Shown: positions 1 through 12,649, counted from the stretch's first letter. The stretch is DNA of 64,000 bases from Zizania palustris (GCA_019279435.1 JAAALK010000079.1:64180330-64244329); one strand, 5' to 3'. Made by a program: numbers and translations. The notes: generated from the letters alone by a model not told the origin.

Positions 1-479
1 TGCGTCGCGTACGGGAGGTGGCGCCTTATGACCTCATCCTCATGGACAGGCAGATGCCGGTCATGGACGGCCACGAGGTACGCACGCACGCACGCACGTG
101 TGCATACTACTTGCATTGCCCTGTTGCCCGTTAGTTGGCCGGCTGACACGTATACGCGCGCTGCGCTGCGCAGGCGACGAGGCGGATCCGGGCCATGGGG
201 GTGACGACGCCGATCGTCGCCGTGTCGAGCGACGGTCTCCCGGCCGACGTCGAGGCGTTCATCGGCGCCGGTGCCGACCACTTCACGCCCAAGGTGAGCC
301 AGGCAACCAGGCAATGCCGTCCATGCGATGCATGCATGCGCCATGGCCAGCAGTACATGATCGATCTCTGTAAATAATAAATATATGTGAAATATGTTCT
401 TGATTTTTTTCTACTGTGCATGCAGCCGCTGTCCAAGGAGAAGCTGGAGAACATTCTTGCAAAATTTGGGCTTACTTAA
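1..479 (+). CDS. Response regulator receiver-domain protein, 3' half (partial)
   Basis: This is the C-terminal part of a two-component phosphorelay receiver; its 5' end lies before the window. Exons are <1-77, 174-293 and 426-479, each bounded by GT/AG and joined in phase 0. The visible protein has the phospho-acceptor motif LILMDRQMPVMDG (Asp after LM), the conserved switch Ser in VAVSSD, and the conserved Lys in FTPKPLSKEKL. It ends 14 residues after that Lys, so there is no DNA-binding or long C-terminal extension. That fits a stand-alone receiver of the plant type-C (or short type-A) class, similar to the rice ORR41/42 type as I recall it. Such proteins accept phosphate from histidine phosphotransfer proteins in cytokinin or related signalling. 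Family assignment is firm; subclass is inferred because the N-terminus is missing. Confidence 0.9.
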
Positions 480-1479
480 CGACCTATATATGTGGCTAGT
501 AGGTCCAGCAGGTTGCAAATAATTGGGCTTAATTTATATGTCTAATTAAGGATTAAATTTTATAATTGCGAGGGAAGAGCAAGAGCATTTCATCCCTTGT
601 ACTGCTTTGGTTTTGGTATTTGGCTTTTGTACTTACGGCAATGATCATTACTAAAAATAACTTAGTGATAGTCTCACGGCCTTGTGGAATTGCATTGCGT
701 GTGTATGATCAGAGACAGAGATTTACATCTCCTTTTCTAGAGAAGTTACTTCCTCTTGTTTATTTTATAGGTTATTTTGGAGTTGACGTAATAAAATTCA
801 TCTTAAAATACTTACTGGTCGCTCAGTTATTCTTGAAAAAAACATGAACCATTCATTTGTAATAGTTATCAGACCAACCATAAAAGAAAGACTTATATTT
901 GATAAAGAGTCAAGAAGTTTATAAAGAATCGAATCGAGTAGCTCACATCTCCTTGAATTAATCAATTGAACGCCGACGTTCTAGTAGATCACATTTATCT
1001 CTACTTTACTTTTTCTATAATTTAGAAAACGCAGGTAGTCCTGTGCGAATACAATCATTCACGTTTTTCTTTACCTCAAGGACTGCCGATCTTGATTGGC
1101 TGAACTTTCCGTGGCACCAAATGATATGATCGGTCGTGTTGGCACTAGCTTCACTTCCTACTCCTATGCATGATGAAAATCTTGGCCGATCACCTTTCAC
1201 CAAGAGGGAAAATCATCCTCTGCAAGGAAGAAGCATGCGTCGTTGCCACACTTTCCATAATTGCATCAGCATCTGGTGATGTGGGAGCATGCCTCCTTTT
1301 CACCTGACGAGTGAAAGAGACAACCATCATATGACCTCTTTGGATTTCCCCCCTTTTTCTGTTTATTGTTATTTTTCTTCATCGTCCCAATTTTATACTA
1401 ATGAATTTTGGTACAAGAGATGAATCATCCGCGAGAGCGCGGAGTTGAAAGTGGTTATTGCAGGCAGGCAGGCAGACAG
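480..1479. other. Intergenic / 3'-UTR interval
   Basis: AT-rich sequence between the stop codon of the response regulator and the stop codon of the MRS2 gene, which point towards each other. It must hold both 3' UTRs. The open frames here have no recognisable protein content. Confidence 0.6.
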
Positions 1480-1796
1480 TCAGGACCCGACGAGACCCTT
1501 GTGCCGAGCATAAGCAACGATGGAGACGAACATGAAGGCACAGAAAAGCCCTGATACGAGAACCACCTGTGATGCAGGAATAAAGTTGTAGCTGAGATAG
1601 ATTGGTCATAAAGTATTTGATTACATACGAGCCATTTTTAAATGTTGGCTTACCCATTTGAAGACGTATCCATGGTCGTCATTCCAGGTGTATGGAATGT
1701 TCATACCAAATATTCCGGCAACCAATGAGTAAAGGGATAGGCAGACGGTCCCAGAACTCAGGAATAACTCTAGCTGTAGGAAGCAAATCAAAATGT

Positions 1797-1837
<41 letters not shown>

Positions 1838-4800
1838 TCCTTATATTTATGTTTGCCCTTTGTCAAATAAATGTTACCCCTCTCACAAATCAGAATAAAA
1901 GAGGGACAACACAGACATTTTAGTTGATTTCTTAATTATTGTGCACAAGTCCAAAACAACTTGTATAAGTAATCAGAGGTAGGATACTTTTGTTTCAAAA
2001 ACAAACTGGAATTTGTTCGTGAAACATGATCATTAATAACTATAGCATGGCAAGATCATCTGGATCAGTGTTAACCAAGTCAATTGTGAGTGAGACCATT
2101 AGTGGATTTCAGTACCAGTATGACCACATGCTGTTTTGAATTAAAATTCTATACCTGTAGAACATAAACTTTGGAAAAAGAATCGTGAGGTTTTGTGGTT
2201 TAGAAACTACCTGAATTAACTGATTACGGTGGTTGTCAAGCTGCAAAAGAAATAATTTGGTGAGTGCTGGTCAGCTGGACTGCCGAGATAGTGAAAAGAT
2301 CAGAATGCCATACACATCTTCTATATCACAGGGAAATGATACCTGGATATTAATGTAATCTTCCGTGTCATCAATATACTCTCTCAGCTGAAACAGTGTA
2401 TAGACAAATACAGTCAGCAAAGGGCTAAACGCTCTTAATTTTCAATGATATTGTAAATAAAAGCCTTAGTTCATGTTTTGCTTGCCCATTGTGATATTAC
2501 AATTTTGATTTAGCTTCCTTACTTACCGTTGTCAATTTGTTTAATGTGCCATCGATTTGCATGAAGTATGCCTGCAAATTTAAGAAACTTTCAGAACACA
2601 GCCGAACACACAGTGACAAGTAATTGTTACACACAAAAACAAGCAAGACCTCAAGCAACATCTCTAGCTCTTCAACATCATTTTCATTTCCATGTATAGT
2701 TGCTGCACTGGCTCTGCTTGCTCTTGATATTTTTGAACCAATAGTCGGGGATGCTGGGAACCAATTTGGTCCACCAGAACCACTAACAGGGGAAGCTGCC
2801 CCAGCCAACTTTCTGGACAAGTAAAGATCAGCCATGTCATCATCATCATCCAATAGTTGTTCAAGCTCATCTCTCACCTGGCAAACAGACATCATTTTGT
2901 GATATATTAGAAAAGAATAAACAAGAAAAACAAGTAGACAGTAAGAGAACAAAACTGGGCAGAACTATAGCTGTCAAATATAAACATATCATATAATATT
3001 ACCAATGCTCTTCTAGATGATTGAGGTTCTTTACTTCTGTTTAAAAACCAACCTATGTACAGGATTGTATGTGTTATAACATTGCAAAGAAATGATAAAT
3101 GCAGAGCACTCAGTGGCCCATCCCATCAGGATTGTACAAGTTCTTCCACTAATATGGATAACTATCAGAATTTTGCTCATAAACAAAAGTGGAATTCAGA
3201 CGGTAATATGGCATACAAAATACACTGAACATCATGAGTTATATTTTGAAAAATATATAGATAAGTTACTATGCACGGTAGTGTTGGGTAGCAAACCAGG
3301 AAGACAGACCTTCTGAACCCTCGCATTCAATCTTGTCATACCACTTTTTAACTTCCGCACCCTATCCAAGTTGCGGCTGCTAATCTGTGTTGTTAGTAGT
3401 AGCTCAAGTTAATATGTGTAAAATCCAAGGGAAACAATCAAAAATAACATTACATGCAGTTGATGTACTGAGAGTGTGACAAGTACTTGCATAGCTCTTA
3501 GTCTAAATTTCTTTAATAGGTATATTCAAACTTGATGAGCATAGAAGGTGTTCAAGGAATATCTGTGAAGGGCCCCATACAATTCTTTAATGTAACTTTG
3601 GTTCATCATACAATTGCTCAATGCAACTTTAGCTGCTGTATTGTGTGTTTGGCGTCAAACATAATCAATAATACAACACTGCACCTCTTGAGTAAACTAC
3701 ATGATTATGATGCTAGGAAATCAAATGCTATAACTAGAATTTTCAGACAAGTATGAGCATGGTTATCACGGCGTCGCCTAGGCGCCGACTAGGCGTCCAG
3801 GCGGTCCCCGCCGAGCGCCATGCCGGCTCGCCTCGCCTGGTGGAGTTAGGCGCCCGCCTGGCCGTTCAAGGCGTCGCCAATGGCGACTAGGCGGTCGTCG
3901 GGCGTCTCTGGGCGGCCGACTAGGTGAAAGTGCCTTTGACTAAGGCGTCGGCACGTCGCCCTAGCCCTCCTCTCGAGTCTCGACTGAGTCGACTCTCTCC
4001 CTCCCCTTCCCCTTGCACCGCCGGCCGCCACCTCTGCTACCCCTCGCCTTGCGCCGCCGGCCGCCACCTCTGCTACCCCTCCCCTTGCGCCGCCGACCGC
4101 CGCCTCTGCCCCTTGCGCCGCCGGCTGCCACCTCTGCTACCCCTCCCCGTGCGCCGCGCCGCCGCCTCTGCTACCCCTTCCCCTTGCGCCGCCGCCGCCT
4201 CTGCTACCCCTCCCCGCGGCGACTCTCTCCTCTGTCCTCTCTGCCTCTCTCATCCTCTCCCCCTCCCCCCCCTCCCCTGCTCCCTCGCCGCAGCAGGCAG
4301 CAAGCAGGCAGGCAACAGCAACACAGCTTTTTGTATGAACTTTGAATCCTATTATCATGTATGCTATGCCAACATTTGGTCGCCCAGGCGACGCCTAGGT
4401 GCCTGCCTAGGCGCCTAGGCATCCAGTCGGTCCCCTGGCGACTGGGTTCGCCGGGGCGCCGTGACAACCATGAGTATGAGCTCCTTAGATCAGTAAAGTG
4501 TGTGTTCTCATAATTGTTAACCTTATTTCGAAGTCATCACATATACTACTGGCATTATATGGATGCTGAAATATATGTGGCCAAGAGCAGCATTTAAAAC
4601 CATATATGAGAATCAAGGTAACAACTGTGGCATGTATTTCACCATTCTGTGCAAAAATTCCTAACGAACAATGTTAGCACTCCAGGCCACTCCCTATGAA
4701 TCAGCATTTGATCTATGTACTAGGTTATAGCATGAATAAAAGATGATGTGGCAGCATTATTTGCCTATCAAGTATCTATTTGTATATTGATTTCGCATCT

Positions 4801-7183
4801 AAAAAATTAGTGTATTTCTGCATTTGCCAATTAGTAGCATATCATAGTCTGTGTTGCTTCAATCAAGATCACACATAACAATGTTTCTATGTGTAACAAA
4901 GTTCATACCAATTGAATACAGTACAATAAGCATATGTCCACGCACCTTGGATGTCAGTTCATCCAAAGCTGGGTAAGCAGCACTCTCCAACTCAGTAGTG
5001 CGTGCATCAAGAAAACTGCATATCGCTTCCAAAGTAACCTCCAGTGCACGGAACTCAAACGGAGATTCTGGTGTTCATAAAATTGTATTGCAGGACATTA
5101 ATAAACTGTACATAACTACACAAAGATGAATTCCGGTGTATAACAAACTAAACAATGAGCAAAATATTACAATCAGAACAATAACAACTATAGTTAAAAT
5201 TGGTAGGGTTTATTAGCATACCGACACCGATAGGAGATAGAACATTTCCAGGTCAATTTTTTATCTAAGGGGATCAAGTGATAGTTATAGTATTGCTCTA
5301 GAGGGTCAGAAAGTCCTCTTATAGATCAAGTATTAATACCCAGACTCTTTGTTTATGCGACTTATCACCATATGTTAATGTAGTCATGAGTTCAATGGTA
5401 ACATATTATTAATTCTCTATGCTCGGATCAACCTTACATTTTTTAGTAACTCCTTATTGACACAAGAGGATAGACAAAGCTATCTACCAGATCAGAACAA
5501 CAGGATAGGCACATTTCTCTACTGAATTAACGTTAGAATCTCTCAACTCTCTCATTTATCCCAAAATCTTAGTTTAAGGCTAAAAGGACCCAATATAGGC
5601 TGACATTCAATGTAATCGACCTAGTGCCAGAATGGACCGATAGGCATTGTAGTATAATAATTAGGTGCCATGATTTATATGCTTTGGACTTTTCTATTTG
5701 GATTGATAGGTTACATTTTCCAACAGAATGTCCGACTGAAAAGGACACAGACTAAAGAAGGGTACAGCAGGATGGTGTGACTACATCCAAAAATATACAT
5801 ATATTCCTATCTTTGTATTCTTTTATATTTCTTCCAAACATTTTGTGCCTTGTTTGTTCCAGTAGCTTGGCATCATGAGGAAAGTGACATCTCACTATCT
5901 AGGAACAAATATAAAGAAGTTACTAGGACGATACATGACAGATTGACAGACAGAGAATAATGTTACCAATATCAGCAGTTCAGAAAGAATCACAATCCAG
6001 ACTTACCGTCTTCTTCAGCACCTTCCACATCATTCTGAGTAGAGCTTAAAGGTGCTAGTCGCCTACGGAGCTGCTCTACTACAGGAATCACAATATCATC
6101 CAATGGATCCCGGAGCAAAACCTACAGCACATCATAAAATGGTTACTGTGAGTTGCCACCCGCATCACTTGACATCTATGAAAAGGATATTTAAGACCAT
6201 CACGGTTCTATGTAAATTATAAACTATCCTCCAGTTTGTTATGTAGCAAACTGATTTGAGAACTTCAACATAGTATATATTCCAAGTAGCATTAGATTTA
6301 ATCATAAATCATGGACACAAGCCTAGAAATCAACATTGTATGGATCTATGAATTCAGAAAATCATGGATTTTTCCCTTTCAGCATCCTACAGCTCACTAT
6401 GAATTGACAAATATCCAAAGTAGTGCTACAGCTGTTTATAATCTCCAATCTTCTGATAAACATTTCAACATTTCAACATTCTTACATGAAAATCAATCAA
6501 AAGGAATTAAAAATCACCTCTTCAGCAGTAATGATCGCCTTTATATGCTGCTCGATCCACCAACGAAATTCCAGGAAGAAGAAAAACACGGAATCATTAG
6601 AGATCACCACGAGAAAACCCTAATAATCATTAAAATCCAGTGTTTTAAGATAAAATATAAGCAACTGTATTAATTGGCTAGCTCCCTTGATCCGTCCATC
6701 AGAAACCGTCAAAATCTCGACGACGAAGTCGGCAATCCTGGAATCGGTTCAGTGCGTGGAACTAGTAGCTCTATTAGCAGCAGCAACCGGAGCATAAATC
6801 AAGACGTAATCGCGCCCCTCCGAAAAAAATCCTTAAATAGGATGCGAAATTGAGTACTTGCCGGGAATTCCCCGTCAAAGCCACTGTACGATTCCATCGC
6901 ATCAACCGAAAACACCGGGAGTAACCGAGGACTGGGACGGGAGTATGCGCACCTCGAGATTGAGGACGATGGCGCGCTCGCGCCCGAGGATGGTGGAGGG
7001 GTATGAGAGCAGCGGGTCGAGGATACGCAGGTCCCGCGCGTTGATGTCGACGCGGTGCATGATGGCGTACTTGTCGGCGTCCAGCAACCGCTCCTCCCCG
7101 GCCGCGTCGAACAGGATCCAGCTCCTCGACGCCCCGCGCTTCTTCGCGGCCGCCAGCGCCTCCCCGACGACCGCCGCAGCCAT
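1480..7183 (-). CDS. MRS2-I: MRS2/CorA-type magnesium transporter (complete, 11 exons)
   Basis: Eukaryotic CorA-family Mg2+ channel of a cell or organelle membrane. Exons in transcript order: 7183-6953, 6547-6518, 6121-6007, 5067-4946, 3384-3310, 2877-2650, 2571-2527, 2387-2343, 2240-2211, 1773-1654, 1566-1480. All junctions are GT-AG and the phases close, giving 375 residues. The first ATG is at 7183; the frame continues upstream only to a GTG. Visible motifs: ARDLRILDPLLSYPSTILG and ERAIVLNLE at the N-terminus, the helical stretch VRDELEQLLDDDDDMADLYL, EELEMLLE, and the family-defining GMN at residues 330-332 at the end of the first transmembrane helix. The last exon encodes the second helix (residues about 348-370). 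Loop sequence after GMN is IPYTWNDDHGYVF. I recognise it as closest to rice MRS2-I; the paralogue letter is from memory. A 715-bp hAT-like element sits in the intron between exons 4 and 5. Confidence 0.95.
1801..1834. repeat. (CT)17 microsatellite in MRS2 intron
   Basis: Perfect CT dinucleotide run just upstream, in transcript sense, of the exon encoding the GMN motif. On the transcribed strand it reads (AG)n. Confidence 0.95.
3758..4472. mobile_element. Non-autonomous hAT-like element in MRS2 intron
   Basis: A 715-bp GC-rich insertion in an AT-rich intron. The ends are inverted: CATGGTTATCACGGCG on the left matches CATGGTTGTCACGGCG (reverse complement of the right end), with one mismatch. 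It is flanked by a perfect 8-bp direct repeat AGTATGAG at 3750-3757 and 4473-4480. An 8-bp duplication is characteristic of hAT transposition. Subterminal regions carry many copies of the palindrome-like GCCTAGGCG / GACTAGGCG, likely transposase-binding repeats by analogy. The centre (about 4027-4230) is a roughly 36-bp tandem array rich in CCGCCG and CTGCTACCCCT. It has no transposase coding; open frames inside it are by-products of the repeat. Confidence 0.88.
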
Positions 7184-7614
7184 CTCCGCTCCGGCCACGG
7201 CGTCTCCCTCTCACATCTCCGTCGCTTCCCCCCCGTCGCCACCTCCCACCACCACCCCACACGCGTCCGGGCGGTGGTGGATGGCTCCTCCGCCGCTCCC
7301 CTTCCCCTTCCCCTTGCGGTTCCGCCCGGCCCGCGATGAGAGGGAAAAGGGAAAGTAAACTTTTGCAGTGAATGGCGGCGGAGGAGAGGAGAGGAGAGGA
7401 GAGAAGCGTGGGGTGGTGGTTGTTGCCTGAGTCGGAATCGGTTACGCGTTTGTGATTGGCACTCGGTTAGTTATCCGAATCCATTATATTATTATACGTT
7501 ACGGGACGGTAAATATTATATTAATATTAAATTAATGTTTTTTTAAATAGTCCACACGTGCCCTTTGAAGGTCACGAGGTGACCCTACCCATCAGAATTC
7601 ATGTAAAATTAGAT
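7184..7614. other. Upstream region of MRS2 gene
   Basis: Sequence 5' of the MRS2 start codon. The first 200 bases are GC-rich with a purine-rich GGAGAGGAGAGG stretch (about 7381-7402) that is pyrimidine-rich on the gene's sense strand, as often seen in plant 5' UTRs. I see no confident TATA box. Confidence 0.4.
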
Positions 7615-7952
7615 GGTGTTTGGATCCTGGCTAAATTTTTAGTTCTTATCAAATCAAATGTTTAAATATTGTTTGGAAGTATTAAATATAGGCTATTTAC
7701 AAAACTCATTCATAATTGATTGATTATTTGCGAGACAAATCTAATGAACATAATTACGTCATGATTTGAAAATGTGATGTTACAGTAAATATTTGCTAAT
7801 TATGAATTAATTAGGTTTAATAAATTCGTCTCGTGAATTATACTTTGATTTTATAATTATTTTTATAATTAGTTCATGTTTAGTCATTTAAATTGATGTC
7901 CAAACGTCCGATATGACGTGAGATAAAATTTAGCCTCTCGATCCAAACACTC
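7615..7952. mobile_element. MITE, GTGTTTGGATC family, copy 1
   Basis: AT-rich element bounded by short inverted ends: GGTGTTTGGATCC on the left and GATCCAAACACTC on the right. The interior (for example ATTTGCTAATTATGAATTAA and TTTATAATTATTTTTATAAT) is clearly shared with the element at 13397-13700, in the same orientation. I found no clear target-site duplication, so the superfamily is not assigned. Edges are accurate to a few bases. Confidence 0.7.
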
Positions 7953-8404
7953 ATTGGATCTTTCTCCAAATATAGTCTAGTATGACGGTGTCATTCTCTA
8001 GGCCAACGCAGAATAGTTTCTGTAACTAAACTAATTTTTGTTTCTCTTGTTTTTTTCTCTCGTATTTTTTCTGTCATATTGTTTCCTCCTATTTTTCAAA
8101 TAATAAAAGAAAAATATGAAATTTAATATAGAATTTGGGTACTATAGGCGAGCTGATAACCATATATAACATAAGACTTCTCCCCCAATTTTATTTAGTG
8201 GTACTAGCCTGAACACGTTTAACATTAGAATTCTAACGAGATTTGGTGCCAACTAACTCACATCCCTTTCACAATATTATAGTATAATGTAATTTAATCA
8301 GTATAATATAATGACCTTCACTGTTATTAAGGTGTTCCTCTGTCAAAAGTTGATTATGATACGAGACTATCTAGATTATATATATATATATATGTGTGTA
8401 TAAA

Positions 8405-8556
8405 TGTTATTCTACACCACGGATGTAACATAGCTATTATACCGAGAAATCTACTACTGAGGAAAAAGTAGTACTCAATGGTTATTCTACTGAGAAAATC
8501 TACCACAAAAAGTAGTCGGTGTAGAATAGCTATTCTACAGACGTGGTGTAGAATAG
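8405..8556. mobile_element. Short inverted-repeat element (MITE-like)
   Basis: About 150 bp with inverted ends: TTATTCTACACCACGGATG on the left pairs with CGTGGTGTAGAATAG on the right. Internal copies of GTAGAATAGCTATTCTAC and AAAAAGTAGT also form hairpins. Nearby sequence is repetitive (TA)n. No target-site duplication could be fixed. Confidence 0.55.
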
Positions 8557-9053
8557 TGTTCCCATATATATGTGGGTGAATTAAAAATTGCAAGCAGATT
8601 AAGGAACGGGTTAATGATGCTCTGGTGACAACTGACCAAGTCCGCGCCGCCGCCACGCGTGGCGGATGATGCACCGGCCGGCGGTTGTGGTTGGTTGGTC
8701 CACGCTTTCCTCGCCGGCCGGCGCCGTGGCGTCCCTGGATGGCGGGCGGGTTCGCGCCGAGTGCGTCTCGTCTCGTCTCCGTGCCGCGGGTAACTATCTA
8801 AGATCAACAGAACCTGGAATTCGTGTACAACGACTACGTGACAGAAACGGCTAATAAATACGGCCAGAGTCCAGAGCACGTATGATATCTGATCTACAGT
8901 ACTGTCTACAAGAACAAAATGCGCACGTGGACTTAATTAGATCACATCGTCGTCTTCTCCCGATTTTCACTTGAGCAAACGGTAGAACGGACAAACATGT
9001 CCGGGTTTTTCACACTCGTTTTCGTGCTAACCAACAGGTGATGTCGTCTCAGG

Positions 9054-11822
9054 TAGCGTCCCTGCAAAACAGTTGCAGAGTCATGGAACAAGCCAGTTCA
9101 TGAGGTTGGGGACCCAACACTATTATTCCATACCAAGCTAAAACGACTTGCTCGCTCCTTGAAGTTGTGGAACTCCAACATGTTGGGCGATATTAAATTG
9201 TGTTTCCAAATAGCAAGCGAAGTCATCTTACTTCTGGATAATGCTCAGGAAATCAGATTTTTGTCACAAGAAGAGCAAGTCCTAAAGGCTGATTTGAAGC
9301 TGCATCTACTCGGCCTAGCAACCATCCAGAAAATTATGTGGAAGCAGAGAGCTCGTACCAGATGGCTCAAAGAAGGAGATGTGAACTCTAAATTCTTCCA
9401 TATAAAAATGAATAGCCGAAGGGCAAAAAATTTCATTCCTCTACTCGAAGACGAGGGGACAATATACTCCGAGCACTCTTCTAAAGCCAACGTGCTTTAC
9501 AAATTCTACAAGTCCAGACTTGGCGAAAGCACATCGCGAAAATGTGGCTTAAACCTTGCCGCCTTATACCCGGAAGCCTGCGATCTGCGAACCCTTGAGC
9601 GACCAGTTACTCTTCAAGAACTTCACTCAGTGATTGATTCCTTGCCTCCTGATAAGGCCCCAGGTCCGGACGGATTCATCAACATTTTCTTCAAGAAATG
9701 TTGGGGAGTAATCAAATTTGACCTTTGGAGAGCTGTTAACCATTTTTTCGAGAATGGTGCGCCAAATTTGCACCGCCTGAACACCGCCCATATCATCTTG
9801 ATCCCCAAAACAGTGGCAGCTAATAAACCAAATGATTTCAGACCTATCAGCCTGACACACAGCTTTGCCAAAATTATCACGAAATTGCTCGCACTAAGGC
9901 TGGCACCGGCACTTGAGCAACTCATCGACTGTAATCAATCGGCTTTCATTAAGCATCGGGGCTTGCATGACAACTACATTCTTGTTAAGGGTGGACTTAA
10001 AAAGCTGCATCGACTAAAGGTGCCGTCGATTTTTGTCAAACTGGATATATCTAAAGCATTTGACTCAATTAGTTGGCCATATCTTATTGACATCCTCAAG
10101 CATAGGGGTTTTGGACAACGGTGGATTGACTGGATCTGTAATATTTTCTACTCATCATCGTCGTCCATCATCCTAAATGGCATCCCGGGAGAAAATTTTT
10201 TCCATGGCAGCGGTGTTCGACAAGGTGACCCATTATCACCAATGTTATTTCTACTAGCAATTGACCCCTTGCAACGTCTGATAAAGCTTGCCGAAGCAAG
10301 AAATTTGCTTTTGCCATTCCCCGGAGACATCATTAAAGTGAGAGCATCCTTCTACGCTGATGACGTTGGCTTCTTTCTGAATGCGTGCCAAGAGGAAGCT
10401 TTGTGCATGAAGAGGATCCTGGACACTTTTGGTAGCGCCTCAGGTCTCATGGTAAATTTCGACAAAACGGAATGCTACCCTATCCGTTGCGATAACACGG
10501 ACCTAAGTGCTATAACCGAGGTTTTCCCAGCTAAATTGGCAAATTTCCCTTGCAAATACTTCGGGCTCCCACTACACCATGGTAGAACACGCAAGAATCA
10601 CCTTCAACCGCTCATTGACAAAGTAACAAAAAAGTTGGCTAGCTGGAAGGGTAAAATGCTAAGCAAGGCAGGAAGGCAAACCATGATAAGGTCAACTCTC
10701 TCAGCCATCCCCGTTTTTCATCTTTCAGTGCTGCCTGAAAATAAATGGCTTTTCAAACAACTTGATAGAATAAGTCGAGACTTCCTTTGGGGCAAAACAA
10801 ACGACGCAAACAACACGAGAGGGATATGCTTGGTTAATTGGACACAGACTTGTATCCCAAAGGAGTATGGGGGGGCTGGGATCATAAACATTGAGCGATT
10901 CAGTCGCGCTCTAAGGCTCCGCTGGCTGTGGCTTAGTTGGAAAGACTCGACTCGGCCATGGACAGACCTCCTTCCGACGTTTTCCGCGACAGACGAAGAC
11001 CTTTTTCGTGCTTCGACGAGAATCACAGTGGGAAATGGTCGAAAGGCCAGCTTCTGGCATGACCGGTGGATGGGTTCGGAACCTCTTTGCTTTGTAGCTC
11101 CTCACCTTTTTGCAATCTGCACGAAAAAGCGTTTAACTGTTTGCCAGGCGCTGGAGCAAAATTATTGGATCACGACTGTTCGGCGAGCTTCATCGGTACA
11201 ACAACTGAGCGAGTTAGTACACACTGCTTTAGCTCTTATGGACATCGCTTTACATGACCAAACACCTGATGAGATCGTTTGGAGATGGACAGCTGACGGA
11301 GTTTACACTGTTAAGTCTGCTTACCAGAGCCAATTCATCGGACTGACCAAAGACCCAATCAGGCGGTGCCTGTGGAAAGGAAAAGCGGAGCCCAAGTGCA
11401 AATTCTTTGTTTGGACATTGGTTAAACAGAAAATCCTAACAGCGGATAACATCGCCAAGCGTGGTTGGGTGTGCTACCCTTTTTGCCATCTATGTCTAGT
11501 TCAACCAGAAACAGCAAGGCACCTTGCTTGTGGCTGTACCTTTACGGCGCAAGTTTGGTCCCTAGTTGCAGGACACTTCCACATCCAACAACCAGGGACC
11601 ACTCTAACTACAGATTCACCCGAAGACTGGTGGCGCTCGGCGCATATGTCGTTAACAGGATGAGAGCGAAGACGTCTTAGCGGGCTGATTATCTACGTCT
11701 GGTGGAATATATGGAAGGAACGCAATAGGCGTGTCTTCCAATCTCTCTACGCTTCTTCGGCCCAAATTAGTGAGATAGTTATCCACGATTTCACCAATTT
11801 CAGTGTTGCCTTTTCCAACTGA
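9054..11822 (+). pseudogene. LINE ORF2 reverse transcriptase, truncated, one internal stop
   Basis: The reverse transcriptase part of L1 ORF2 reads through about 9054-11660 without a break. Motifs in order: LPPDKAPGPDGF, NDFRPISLTHSFAKI, FVKLDISKAFDSISW (first catalytic Asp), GVRQGDPLSPMLF, and the active-site FYADD. Near the end is the zinc-finger-like zf-RVT region, FCHLCLVQPETARHLACGC. A TGA at 11661-11663 interrupts the frame. The same frame then continues with GLIIYVWWNIWKERNRRVF, a typical plant L1 C-terminus, to a natural stop at 11820-11822. So the only coding lesion in this fragment is one nonsense codon. With no endonuclease domain the copy cannot retrotranspose on its own. Confidence 0.88.
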
Positions 11823-11917
11823 ATATTTAAAAAGTTTGTAACTTGCCTTCTTTTGGGTTTTTACCCCCTTAATATATTTCCTGCGGCGAATCTCTCGCTC
11901 GCAATTCAAAAAAAAAC
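9054..11917 (+). mobile_element. 5'-truncated L1-type LINE retrotransposon
   Basis: Non-LTR retrotransposon lacking the upstream gag-like ORF and the endonuclease domain. LINE-like coding begins just after an in-frame TAG at about 9051 and the element ends in an A-rich tail (about 11908-11917). The last 90 bases, including CCCCCTTAATATAT and CTCTCGCTCGC before the A-run, match the tail of the short element at 41945-42156. So both belong to related LINE families. I could not find a confident target-site duplication. Confidence 0.88.
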
Positions 11918-11922
11918 GACGT

Positions 11923-12600
11923 CTCGCCATTGACATCGATAGTGACGTGACAGTGAAATTAACTTACTAGGGGAATGTAATTAGCACGGCAGATTGAGAA
12001 GAAACTTTATCGTGCCTACCACTAGGGCTAGATAACAAGCCATCGGCTCAGCTCGGCTCGGTCTAACTCACAAACCAATTTTTTTAAAAGATAATAAAAT
12101 AATAAATATTCAAATAATCATATGTCAAACGTCAAAAATATAAAATAAATATAATATATGAGGTTTTAAATTTTAAACATCCATAGTTCCATTACTATTC
12201 TTGTGATTCCATCAATCCATCACACATGTTATTTGTTCCGTACTTTCATACAATAATTCTAAAAGACATAATAATAAACTTATAATAGCTAGTTACTAAA
12301 TAATAACTAGATACTAGCAAATAAATTACAAAATAATGAGCATCCACACTTTCATACGATATTTTGTTATTGCTTTAGTGGGTTGTCTTAATTATTTATC
12401 CTCAGCTCGTTAAACTCGTGAACCATTTCGAACTCACTCGTTTTGCTAACGAGCTAAAACTCGTTCTCAACTTGTTAGGAAATAGTAAGAAAAAAGAATT
12501 ATGAATCTGGTTACTTGCACCGATAATTTTAGGGAAAAAAATAAGCGATGTGTACATCCCATACTCACATACGTGGGACACATGTATACAGTTTTAATCT
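11923..12600. other. AT-rich intergenic sequence
   Basis: No gene, hairpin or repeat boundary could be supported here. It includes a stretch of ordinary AT-rich intergenic DNA with GCTCGGCTCGG / AACTCGTGAACC-type words resembling dispersed grass repeats. Confidence 0.4.
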
Positions 12601-12649
12601 GAATGCAGACGACGGCTTGCTCTCCTAGCTTGGTTTCCTCGGCTCCAGC

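Noticed and set aside
566..847. 93-codon frame downstream of the response regulator
   Set aside because: Its start is not a strong ATG context, it has no recognisable content, and it lies in presumed 3' UTR.
3846..4467. Several open frames of 73-164 codons on both strands inside the MRS2 intron
   Set aside because: They are by-products of the GC-rich 36-bp array in the hAT-like element; all frames are open together and give low-complexity Pro/Ala/Arg protein.
6774..7358. Long frames overlapping MRS2 exon 1 on both strands
   Set aside because: GC-rich shadow frames of the true first exon, which splices correctly into conserved sequence.
8960..11935. Target-site duplication for the large LINE
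   Set aside because: GATGTCGTCTCAGG upstream and CGACGTCTCGCC after the A-run are only loosely alike; the match is too weak to call.
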